In this document: positions 55,801 to 64,000 of the stretch, piece by piece | Layout: every line of letters starts with the position of its first letter | Position numbering within the stretch: position 1 is the first letter of the stretch | Assembly (NCBI GenBank): GCA_003415625.1 | Contig: PYIU01000010.1 | Span: 868,001-932,000 of the forward strand | From: Aquanectria penicillioides | Lineage: Eukaryota; Ascomycota; Sordariomycetes; Hypocreales; Nectriaceae | DNA length: 64,000 bases | Direction of reading: 5' to 3' | Program-made: the position numbers and the translations under genes | Notes under the pieces: generated by a model | Seen by the model: the letters and a program-made list of their open reading frames with translations, nothing else | Told to the model about the DNA's origin: nothing | The model's database searches: none

Positions 55801-56588
55801 CTCGGAAAGATGCGCATTGGATCAGCAACAGGCCACGAGTTGAGCAGCTAAGGGTTGTCGATGGAGGGGCATGACGCAGACTGACGGATTATCACTGTCT
55901 GTCCGGTGGGCGATCTAGAATCTCGAGATGGAGAGGGAGCTCGAGGCTTGAGATATCCGACGCGGAGTGTACGGAGTCGGCAAGAAACACTCTTGTGCCT
56001 CGATAAGGACAAGTGACCCAAGTTGTTGGGCTTTCGTCTGTGAGTGACGTGTAGAGGAGGGGCTACGAGGCTGAGTCCCCTAGGTGCATCGCGATGTCAC
56101 AGACTGGATTGCAGGGGAGCACAAATCAGGCTGCGGTGGGGAACATCGTCAGAACTCGACCTGTACGTCACTGGGCTGTGTGGCGCAGCATTATGAACGT
56201 GCATAAGTATTGCGCGCTTGAACTTGGCAATGAGCTGGGAGTGATACTATATCCAATGAACCTAGTGCTCATCCGCCCGTTCAGCACAAAACTAGAGTGA
56301 TTTTCAACGTCGTCGGATGCAATCTCAATTCTCAGTCAGGACCTGATAATTCATGCAGATATTGTTCAGGGATGGAGCGCAAAAGCAATCGAAGCGTAGC
56401 GTTCTTTTAGTGATACTCACTAAGAGTTGTTTTCGTCTCTTGACAAAAACATTTAAATCTGGGCGCTGGCACCAAGGGCGCATCATTGTATGGACTTGTC
56501 TTGTGTCACATTACCGTTCATCAGCCAGCAACATTTGAATAAGGTTTCTTGCATAGAAGTCTCTTCTGTGACTTTGCAGTTGTTTGGA
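55801..56588. other. Intergenic, upstream of the PNP-NACHT gene
   Basis: Should hold the promoter of the PNP-NACHT-ankyrin gene. Short frames only; no RNA gene recognised. Confidence 0.4.
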
Positions 56589-56873
56589 TGACTCCTTTCC
56601 CTCGTGACAGATTCTCTGTCACGGGGGGGTCATTGATTTGCAAAATAAAAGGTACTTTAGTCCCTATACAATTTAGGTAATAATTTATGTATTTTCTGCC
56701 GAATTTGAGATGGACAAAAAGAACATATTATGTGGGGTAAAGTGGGACAAAGTGATTTGAAATCCCTAACATTTCATATAGAACGAGAGGTACTGGTCTT
56801 TTTGCAAATCAACGTCCCTTTTGCAAATCAATAGCCCCCCCGTGACTGATTATCCGTCACGGGGAAAAAGTCA
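56589..56873. mobile_element. MITE-like element with ~55-bp terminal inverted repeats
   Basis: The left end (56589-56645) reads TGACTCCTTTCCCTCGTGAC on to GTCACGGGGGGGTCATTGAT then TTGCAAAA. The right end (56819-56873), on the opposite strand, reads TGACTTTTTCCCCGTGAC on to GTCACGGGGGGGCTATTGAT then TTGCAAAA. Identity is about 80% over ~55 bp. Each arm contains its own palindrome (CGTGACAGA...TCTGTCACG in the left). The ~170-bp interior is AT-rich and non-coding. TTTGGA before and TTTAGA after could be a decayed target duplication. Confidence 0.7.
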
Positions 56874-56940
56874 ATTTAGAGATCCCCCTAGTAGGGCTCA
56901 GTTGCGCATTTTGTTCTGTGTTGCAACTATAGAACCTATA

Positions 56941-56986
56941 AAGTACCACTTGTTTCGGCAAGGGGGTACCTCCAATTTTTGCCAAG
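56941..56986 (-). repeat. Dispersed ~45-bp repeat, copy 2 (inverted relative to copy 1)
   Basis: Minus-strand GCAAAAATTGGAGGTACCCC followed by CTTGCCGAAACAAGTGGTAC matches 13128-13172 with one or two differences. It lies ~70 bp beyond the inverted-repeat element. Confidence 0.55.
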
Positions 56987-57579
56987 GTGCCATGGTTCAA
57001 TATTCTGACGGAGCTACCCTATACCACCATTCGCGGAGGTCATGGTTACAGAGTCTATCAGAGAACTCATGAACCCTGCACGATGCCGTGCTTGGGCCAC
57101 TGTTGGTTCGCTGATGCAATAGGGAGTTTGTAGAGGATCTCGCTAGCAATACCGATACCCGTGGTTGTGGCGACTTTGATGCGAGCAAGCGGACGTAAGA
57201 CGTAACTCAAACATGCAGATTCTGGACAACTCGATGTGCCATGTGCGCGTATTCCACAGATATTGGCTCCACAAATGGATTAGTCGCCTGAAGCTATTGA
57301 ACTAACCCCACTGATTTGCAGCCATTCAAACAGCCATCTCTGGCCCGCCCGCGGCAGCTAGATCAATAGAAGACCAATAGTTTGCGACGGTTCCAGCTGA
57401 GTTGAGCTTGGACTGACCGATCGGCCCAAATCTGGGTCTGACCTGCGCGTCCAGGGCACAGTCAATGGTTTATAAGTGAAGCTGAGTTCCAGCTCGAGAA
57501 TGGGGCTTTGAGTGAGATTAAGACGTTAGCGTTGTCTCTTTGGAGACTCTGTTTCCTTGTCAAGGATACTTCATTTACC
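56987..57579. other. Intergenic, upstream of the DUF2235 gene
   Basis: No supported gene; contains the likely promoter and 5' leader of the gene starting at 57580. Confidence 0.4.
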
Positions 57580-59526
57580 ATGGCTTCGGAAGCTCCCGCT
57601 TCAACCCCTAAGCGGATCATCATTTGCTGTGATGGCTCGTGGCAGTCTGCCGTTTCCGGTGAAAAGAATACGCCCTCAAACGTGACTCGACTGGCTCGCT
57701 GCCTCGAGCGCACAGCTGTTGAGGACGGCAAGACTTGGCAACAGGTTGTCTGGTACGACGGCGGCCTTGCCACGACATCCAGCTAGATTAGTAACATCGC
57801 CGAGGGATTCGTCGGTGCTGGCATGGAGATCAACATTATCGAGGCTTACAACTTTGTGGTGCTCAACTGGTCTCCTGGAGATGAAATTCTGTGCTTCGGC
57901 TTCTCTCGAGGTGCCTACACCGCACGCTCAATTGCCGGGCTCATCTCAGATATTGGTGTTTGCCCGTCCAACAAACTCCATGAGTTCCACGAAATCTGGG
58001 AACTATACAAGGCGAATTCCAAGGGCGAGAGGTTCTATGGGAGTGACTCCTGGTTCGACTACCTGGATGGCGTACCCGCTGATGACAAGGACCAGCCCGA
58101 TGAGTTTGGGTACAAGAACATGAACTTCGTCTGGAAGAAGCCTCCTCGTGCAGACTGGGCGACCACTCCCGAATCCAGGGAAATCAAAGTCGTTGGTGTC
58201 TACGATACCGTTGGTGGCCTCGGCTTTCCTCATATTCGTGGCATCAACTTCCACTGGGGGCCTGACAAGAACGGATTCCACAACGTGAAGCTAAACCCCC
58301 GTAAGTCAAAGTTGCCATCACAAACATATGGTAAATATTGTTAACAGATTGGATAGACATCAGACATGCCTTCCAAGCTCTGGCTTTGGACGAGCACCGC
58401 GAATCCTTCTCGCCAACACTGTGGCACTTGCCAGAGAAGAAGAAGAACGACAAGGGAGAAGAGATTGAGATTACTGAACAAGCCTTAGCTGAGCAGCAGA
58501 AACAAATTGATGCTGCAGCAGAGGCTTATTACTCCAAGGCTTATGACAAGAAGGTTCCTATTTCAGAAAGACAAACGCTCAAGAAGGCCTACAACAAAGC
58601 CCGACGAGAGTTGTACAACATGGAGGAGCAGCGCAAGGAGCGATCCAAGCTTCTTCAAGTGTGGTTCCCGGGCGTGCACATCAACATTGGCGGAGGCTCT
58701 ACCAGAACCCTGCAGAACGAGGGAGATTTAGAAGGTAATGATAAAGTTTCGAGTCCTCCAACCTGACCTCATATCGCTAACTTTGATAGAAATGTCCAAC
58801 ATCACCTTCGCTTGGATGCTCGATCAAATCACTCCTTATGTTGCCATCAGCGAAGACACAATCCGCCAAGAGTCAAGGGCGCGCCAGGACCACATCAATG
58901 AGCTGAATGTCCAGATCAAAAAGTATGAAGCGCACGTGGAGGCAGACAAGGCGGAGGCAGCCAAGTTGAGCTGGGCTCAATGGGCAGGCCGCTCGCTGGT
59001 GAATGCCGCCTCGTCAGCCGCAAACGTTGCCATGCATCCCTTGACGAAGACCAAGAAGCCTGACACCCGCCGCCGTGACTTTGGTTGGGGGACCGGAACT
59101 ATCATCGACAGCTATGGCCTGTTTGCCATGGTGAACGGCTCAAAGCGTCGTACTCCGGGAGGGTATAAGGGAGATGCCGCAACCCTCATCACTGGGGATA
59201 CCAACGAGGAGATCCATCCCACGGTGGGATACAGACACGATGTGACTAAGGAACTGAAGGAAAAGGAGCTGAGATACCACCCTATTGGTCTGGAAGATGG
59301 CAAGTACAAGAGGCAGAAGAGGGCTGATGGGCGCTGGGAGTACAACTTTGATGGCGTAACGCTGCCAGAATGGAGGATGAAGCCAAACCCCAAGGACGGC
59401 GATCCCACATTTGAGAGGTTCAACGCTGCGCTCACCTGGCAGAAAACTGCACACTATATCAGGGATCTTGACAAGGATAATGGGTTTCCAGAGGATGAAT
59501 TTTACAAGAATCTCCTAGAACAATAG
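57580..59526 (+). pseudogene. DUF2235 (Tle1-like) alpha/beta hydrolase, interrupted by one in-frame TAG
   Basis: Exons 57580-58300, 58348-58734 and 58790-59526. The start MASEAPASTPKRIIICCDGS gives the family's first strand (I-x-x-CDG-T/S). It continues WQQVVWYDGGLATTSS (Y-x-x-G-V/L-A-T block), then ISNIAEGFVGAGMEINIIEA. The nucleophile motif is FGFSRGAYTARSIAGL (G-x-S-x-G). The remainder includes EIKVVGVYDTVGGLGFP, HWIDIRHAFQALALDEHRES, LQVWFPGVHINIGGG (a catalytic-His region) and a C-terminal extension with a Lys/Glu-rich coiled segment. The only defect is TAG at 57784-57786, between TTSS and ISNIAEG. Excising it as an intron would delete a conserved block, so I reject that. Family members are phospholipase-like esterases related to bacterial Tle1 effectors. 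The remaining 580 codons are open and splice cleanly, so loss is recent, or this is a base error or readthrough. Confidence 0.7.
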
Positions 59527-59789
59527 GGAATAAGAATCTGCATTAGCATTGCATCTTTACATTTTCTAGATACTATTCCTGTCGAATGGAAGCTTCGGCT
59601 AATGAAATATTCGGCGAGGGATATCGACCGAAACCTTCGTTCTGGGGCCAAGGTCATTACATATTGTACGCAACAGGAGCAAAGTTCTCGGCGTAGAGAT
59701 CCTAATACTCAACCATCAACCGGAAGTAGCGCTGCTGATGGCTCTATCTAGCATAGAGCCATGGGCACAGTTGAGAAGCGCATGGTGGA
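59527..59789. other. Intergenic
   Basis: 3' flank of the DUF2235 gene. Nothing seen. Confidence 0.4.
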
Positions 59790-60375
59790 CAGGTCAAAGG
59801 CAATGACCTCCCTCATGAGATTTGGGACGAGTGGTGGCAGGACGCTGGCGATTTGCTAGACGAACACATGCGTACTCGTCGGAATCCAACAGATCAAGGA
59901 AATTGGGTTTACAGTTACGCTGACGCGGCGGCGATCATGCTGTTCTTATGATCCGGTGTCATCAGACTTCACTGTGTTTCTCGACTCTTGGGACCCAGAA
60001 TGGGGATATGATGGCAGTTTGAAGATTGAAGATGCTACGGTTTTAAGATTAGACCAGCAACGAGCCGCAACTAGTGCGCTTTTCTACAACGTCTCCTGGG
60101 ATGAGAGCGATCTTACATCCGGAGAGCTAAAGGCATTCGACGACGCAGTGGGCAATCCACCCCGAGACCATGCAATGAAGCACCCCAGCGTTCTTGAGCT
60201 CGAGATAAGCTGTCCTCGGTGTAGGGATATTTCTCCTATCGCGCGATTTAGTGGCAACATCTGCCAAGCCGATTGCCTATATTGTCTGGAATCATTGGAG
60301 CCGGAGCGAGGGTATGAGGTGCAGGCCTCATACGCGAGAGTAGGACTTGACGCCAGAACGGTCTTAGGAATATAA
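59790..60375 (+). pseudogene. Unrecognised coding relic with one frame break
   Basis: One frame reads VKGNDLPHEIWDEWWQDAGD, LLDEHMRTRRNPTDQGNWVY and SYADAAAIMLF. After a one-base shift near 59948 a second reads PVSSDFTVFLDSWDPEWGYD, GSLKIEDATVLRLDQQRA and WDESDLTSGELKAFDDAV, then a possible zinc knuckle CPRC...C-x4-C-x2-C (ISCPRCRDIS, ICQADCLYCLES), to a stop at 60375. The acidic, Trp-rich start (a DLPxEIW-like phrase) is reminiscent of F-box-type proteins, but I do not recognise the family. It lies between DUF2235 and HET genes. The second frame could be an intact 139-residue protein by itself. Confidence 0.4.
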
Positions 60376-60748
60376 CGGGTAGTTGGTAAAATGATTTGTG
60401 CGCTAAAAATCATCCTTCTTCATGAGAGAGCGCGTGTTAAACGTAGACTGCGCGGGATGGTCAATGTGACTAATGCAGAGCTGATCAATCCGAAATATAT
60501 GAAACATTGGCCAAGGTCGTTGTGAACAAGGCAGAGGGTCATATCGTGTCAAGGCACTCTCCTCTCTATTACTAATATCACTGCGAATTACTTAATTGAA
60601 TCCTAATCACATCGAGTGAAAAAAGAATGCGGTGGGAAATGAGCGCAACTCTTTCATGATTCATAAACTTATGTATGTAATGCTTCTTCGAATAAACTAC
60701 TGTTCCCCCGTAACGTAAAATGGCGTATCAACTGATACCCAAAGTTCC
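60376..60748. other. Intergenic
   Basis: 3' flank of the minus-strand HET gene; AT-rich, no gene. Confidence 0.45.
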
Positions 60749-62836
60749 TCACAGTATCGTAATAGTTTCGGATCGAAATTCGCAGACCGTATTCGCATGC
60801 TCTTCGACGCATCCAACGTCACCTTGCCAAAACCCAACCCGAGTATATGTGCCGTCATCCTGCTTTTGTAAAATCAGCCCGTGGCATCCCGAAAAGCTCT
60901 TTAACCTGGCCGGGCATTCTAGGTCGCCAATGGCAAGAAAATATGCCTCCCCTTGGGATGATAACCACTCGTGAAGGGCTCCAGGCCGCTGAGTAGTGCA
61001 GTACCCAAGGTCATCTGGCTCAATCCTTATCCACTCGTTGATGCGAGTACGGAGGTCGTACGAAACAGTACCCGGGTCCACATCCCGCGGCACAAAGTCT
61101 GTCTCCATCAGGTCCTTCGAGGACACCAAAGGCCCCGTCAAAGTCAACGATGCCGACTTGACTTGGCCGAAGGGATTTTCGGGGTCAACCAGCTCCACTG
61201 AAACAGATTTAATTTCGGTCAAGGGTTTTTTCTCACCCTCGATGGCTCGAAAATGAACTCGGTTGTCTGTGCTCGCCCAGCTCCAAGATGGAGCTCTATA
61301 CGTGTCTGGTCTTTTCATATCCTCATCTGTTCCTGCTTCCCAAACAAGCCCAAAAGGCATTGTATTGCGGAAAATTCCAGCGCAATATTCTCCTTCGCCA
61401 AACCAAGGGGCACACCGCTTTGCAATGGCAGCAAATGCGACTAATTTGTCTTCATCCGAATGGCTGAGCTGTCGATCCGTGTACTCGGTCACATACTCGT
61501 AAAATGAACACAAGTGATGAGCAAGACTATTGATGTTGTAACTTGTCTGAAAATGGCAGTCAAACCCTCTCCATGTATTGTGGGCCGCGCCATCCGCCAT
61601 GTATTCGGTCAAGGTGCTGTTGTATTCACATTCCCATGAGATACGGTCTGAATCAAAGTACAGGGTTCTTGGAGAAAGAAGCCGCTCCTGCAGGACCCAT
61701 GCTCGTTTAGCAAGAGGCTGTTCACTTCGAGAATGTGAGAAATCATGGGCGGCGTAGATAGAGAATAAATATGTCTTTTCTGGCCTGGAGTGTGAAGCTG
61801 GTGGTTGAGGCTCCCACAAACTCAAGTCACAGGAGGATCGATCCCTGTGGTCCGGCAAGTCTTCCTCATTTGGTGATGGTTTTGGTTCATGAAATGTGGT
61901 CCAAACACAACAATCTTGGAGGAATTGTGGATCTCTGGAACGAAATGCCCCCTCGTGTGGATTTGGAGAAGCGCGAATGGCGATGTTGAGCTCACAGTTG
62001 GAGTAAACTTGATGCATTTCACTGGAGTGGGAGTGCCAATCCGCATGGGATCCCTCTCCAGATTGGATAATGCAGAGGGAATCTATCCATAAATATGGAA
62101 TATCCAACCGCCGGCAGGTTACGATTGCGTCCCGGAAGCTGACCGGAAGCTGGTCTAACGGGATTTCTTCGCAAAATCGCTCCATATTCTCCGCAGTCAA
62201 TAACAAAAAGTCCGGGTTCGGTCCCCAGCAATGGCTCAACGCTGCATAAGCTCCCTCGGGGTGGTCGATGTCTCGAAGAACTAGGCGGGGCGGCTCATTT
62301 GAGTTGCCGACTTGAATAAGGCGCTTGGGATACCACCCTTCTTCGCGCGGACCACATTTATCCTCGCACTTGTGAGTGTCTTTGCAACTCTTGAGCCACC
62401 CTTTGGCCCTTTCCGCGACTGACTCATGGCCAGTGCTTTCTGGGATAACTTGCTGGGCAGGAAATTCTCTTCGAACCCGACATGGGTCGGTTTCCAAGTC
62501 GGCGGCGACAGACTTAATGAACTCATCATATCCAGCTGGCATTTGATCGGCGTCGGAAACATCAACATATGCCACTTCGGCCCAGCCATCAAACCGCCCA
62601 GTCTCAACCCTCGGAAACCGAGCGCGAATGCTGATAGCCCAGTGAGGTCGCCAGGCGTCGGACCATTCAAACTTATACTCGAGCGGCGCCGCTGGGTGGA
62701 TACCGACGTGCTTTCTGATGGCATGGCAAATTCTACAGCCATTCCGTGCAGCAAAAGCGACGTTCTCTCCCTTTTTATGGTGAAGGCCACATTTGGGACT
62801 GTTTTGAAACATGGACAAGCAAACGGCGCAGAGCAT
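60749..62836 (-). CDS. HET-domain (heterokaryon incompatibility) protein, 695 residues
   Basis: A single exon. The N-terminus carries spaced Cys/His (LCAVC at 2-6, CGLHH, CRICH near 34-38), a cysteine-rich lead common before HET domains. The HET domain runs from about residue 195: YAALSHCWG (197-205), LPVSFRDAIVTCRRLDIPYL then WIDSLCIIQ (to 258), DWHSHSSEMHQVYSNCELNI (266-285). A C-terminal block has RAWVLQERLLSPRTLYF, WECEYNS, DKLVAFAAIAKRC and YRAPSWSWAS. These are the standard motifs and order of stand-alone fungal HET proteins. The HET domain is TIR-related and triggers cell death on non-self contact when paired with NLRs such as the PNP-NACHT type nearby. Frame and length are complete, with no sign of decay. 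It sits last in a block of four immunity-like genes, all except the giant protein in minus orientation or interrupted. Confidence 0.9.
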   Translation of the reverse strand: MLCAVCLSMFQNSPKCGLHHKKGENVAFAARNGCRICHAIRKHVGIHPAAPLEYKFEWSDAWRPHWAISIRARFPRVETGRFDGWAEVAYVDVSDADQMPAGYDEFIKSVAADLETDPCRVRREFPAQQVIPESTGHESVAERAKGWLKSCKDTHKCEDKCGPREEGWYPKRLIQVGNSNEPPRLVLRDIDHPEGAYAALSHCWGPNPDFLLLTAENMERFCEEIPLDQLPVSFRDAIVTCRRLDIPYLWIDSLCIIQSGEGSHADWHSHSSEMHQVYSNCELNIAIRASPNPHEGAFRSRDPQFLQDCCVWTTFHEPKPSPNEEDLPDHRDRSSCDLSLWEPQPPASHSRPEKTYLFSIYAAHDFSHSRSEQPLAKRAWVLQERLLSPRTLYFDSDRISWECEYNSTLTEYMADGAAHNTWRGFDCHFQTSYNINSLAHHLCSFYEYVTEYTDRQLSHSDEDKLVAFAAIAKRCAPWFGEGEYCAGIFRNTMPFGLVWEAGTDEDMKRPDTYRAPSWSWASTDNRVHFRAIEGEKKPLTEIKSVSVELVDPENPFGQVKSASLTLTGPLVSSKDLMETDFVPRDVDPGTVSYDLRTRINEWIRIEPDDLGYCTTQRPGALHEWLSSQGEAYFLAIGDLECPARLKSFSGCHGLILQKQDDGTYTRVGFWQGDVGCVEEHANTVCEFRSETITIL

Positions 62837-63813
62837 TGTGCGACGCGAGAAAAAACGCAGGGCAGAAGTCAGATTAGATGAATTGAAAGGCTCTTACTTG
62901 GATTGGAAAATCAAGGATGGAGAAAGGGGTCATGATATAAGCTTGCACAGACACCTGATGCATTATGCACGAAGTAAAGGGCTGAGTAGCTGTTGGCTAA
63001 ACAAATGTCTCGCCACATTATACACGTGGTGGGAGCGGGGCTATTTGGGGGCCAAAATTAGGCATCTGGCGAGCAGGGGTCAAAAGTAGAATTATATCCA
63101 CGATTACTGCTGCTTATTGGTGAAAGAGTACTGTCTTACTGCATCCCACATGTAGGAAAGGTTGGTGTTCAAGCATCTCAATATTCGATTACCACAGGAT
63201 ATATGGAAATGCGGTTTCACGTATAGGCACATTCTTCATCAGGCAGCCGGGCTCACCACATCCATACCTGGAGACTCAGCCGCTGCGACTACTGCAACCC
63301 AGTTTCTCTCATCAGTTACTTGAGGAGATTGGAGGTACACGATGGTCCAGTTTAAGTCGTATGTTTATCAATGAAATATGCCACGCTTGGCTAACTTCTG
63401 CTTTAACCATAAGGCTCCCTGTTTACACCGTGCTATAAACAATAAGATTTACACAGTATCCACATCAACATTCATTGCAACGCTAAATGAGGACGGCAAA
63501 TAAGTGTGAAGCACGCGAGAGTGGGAATCGGTCCATTAAGTGGTGCTAATTCAGACCCATAGCCGCAAGCTACGGCAGAAGGTATGAAATAAATCCTTTG
63601 AAGATGCATAACAAGATAGTATTGATGGGCATCTGGATGATCATCAACTTGACATTTATGTCACTAACGAACGGCAGAAGGTATGCCTTTTGGAACAAAA
63701 GGTTTTTATACCCCCGACCCCCACTCTTCTCGCTCTCTCTCTATTGATTCTTTTGGCCCACTATTCGCCTCATTTGGACTCTCACGTGAAATTCATGTGA
63801 TTTAGTGTCTTCT
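62837..63813. other. Intergenic, upstream of the HET gene
   Basis: About 1 kb. A 92-codon plus-strand frame (62811-63089) overlaps the HET start and has no recognisable content. ACGGCAGAAGGTATG occurs at about 63573 and 63671. No RNA gene recognised. Confidence 0.4.
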
Positions 63814-63981
63814 TCTCTAGTTCATTCTCTAGTTCATTCTCTAGTTCAATTCTCTAGTTCAATTCTCTAGTTCAATTCTCTGCTGGTTGTTTAATGCTCT
63901 AGCTCAATCCTTATACTGCCCCAGTTCTGCAAGCTAAGGTTACGTGGGCCCTGCGCCGTTCATTCACTTGTTCCAAAAGGC
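63685..63981. repeat. 14-bp inverted repeat pair, possible small element
   Basis: GCCTTTTGGAACAA at 63685-63698 is repeated exactly inverted at 63968-63981, enclosing the CT-rich microsatellite. This could be a ~297-bp inverted-repeat element or chance. Confidence 0.3.
63814..63882 (+). repeat. Short tandem repeat, TCTCTAGTTCA(A)T units
   Basis: Five to six copies of a 12-13 bp unit (TCTCTAGTTCAT, later TCTCTAGTTCAAT) lie in tandem within CT-rich sequence at the window's right end. It lies just beyond any gene; the promoter of a gene outside the window is possible. Confidence 0.75.
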
Positions 63982-64000
63982 TCTAATATAAAACGGCATG

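Noticed and set aside
57730..57786. Reading the TAG in the DUF2235 gene as the end of a short intron (CAGCTAG acceptor)
   Set aside because: The excised part would include the conserved VVWYDGGLATT block, and the only donors available (GTTGTC, GTCTGG, GTACGA) are poor or break the frame.
62811..63089. 92-codon plus-strand frame overlapping the HET start
   Set aside because: No domain, no promoter room and antisense overlap with a well-supported gene; the composition looks like a chance frame.

Overview
The window is nuclear DNA of a filamentous ascomycete, most likely Eurotiomycetes (Aspergillus/Penicillium type). The signs are short 45-85 nt introns with GTRNGT donors, CTAAC/CTGAC-like branch points and YAG acceptors, together with Zn2Cys6 regulators, MFS pumps, a LaeA-like methyltransferase, HET, NACHT, Clr5 and DUF2235 proteins and many decayed genes. 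It reads as accessory, subtelomere-like sequence rather than conserved core.

Layout. 0-10 kb: start of an ABC transporter (minus), a broken nucleoside-phosphorylase-domain gene of the kind fused to fungal NLRs, an intron-bearing tRNA-Arg(TCG) with an extra insertion in its T arm, a frameshifted DUF6594 membrane protein, a decayed hypothetical gene and a NACHT-WD40 relic. 10-18.5 kb: an intact nine-exon LaeA-like methyltransferase, relics of a regulator and of a metallo-beta-lactamase-fold hydrolase, a GC-rich tandem repeat, a short inverted-repeat element, a VOC protein, an arginase-family protein and a small secreted cysteine-rich protein. 19-23 kb: an amino-acid permease relic and an F-box/ankyrin gene lying between two copies of a ~200-bp direct repeat. 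23-36 kb: two divergent Zn2Cys6 regulator-MFS transporter pairs, separated by a phosphatidylserine-decarboxylase-like relic. The first pair has a ~35-bp motif three times in its shared upstream region; the second has a perfect 21-bp palindrome.

37-63 kb is an allorecognition/innate-immunity-like block: a giant DUF7708-like/degenerate-NTPase/ankyrin protein, a Clr5-ankyrin protein, a PNP-NACHT-ankyrin NLR, a DUF2235 (Tle1-like) alpha/beta hydrolase and a HET-domain protein. Two short repeat families lie near the PNP-NACHT gene.

The most notable signal is that the two long NLR-type genes are each open from start to one point, where the reading frame must move by -1. In both cases that point is the same string in phase, TCG GGG GGY, which contains a canonical -1 slippery heptamer (G GGG GGY), and the unshifted frame stops 8-10 codons later. 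Either these NLRs use programmed -1 frameshifting to decide whether downstream ankyrin repeats are made, or both suffered (or were mis-sequenced with) a one-base loss in a G7 run. The neighbouring DUF2235 gene is intact except for one in-frame TAG. The second notable signal is the tRNA-Arg gene. Besides its normal anticodon-loop intron it carries a 53-bp insert whose ends look like a spliceosomal intron, and removing the insert restores a perfect T arm.
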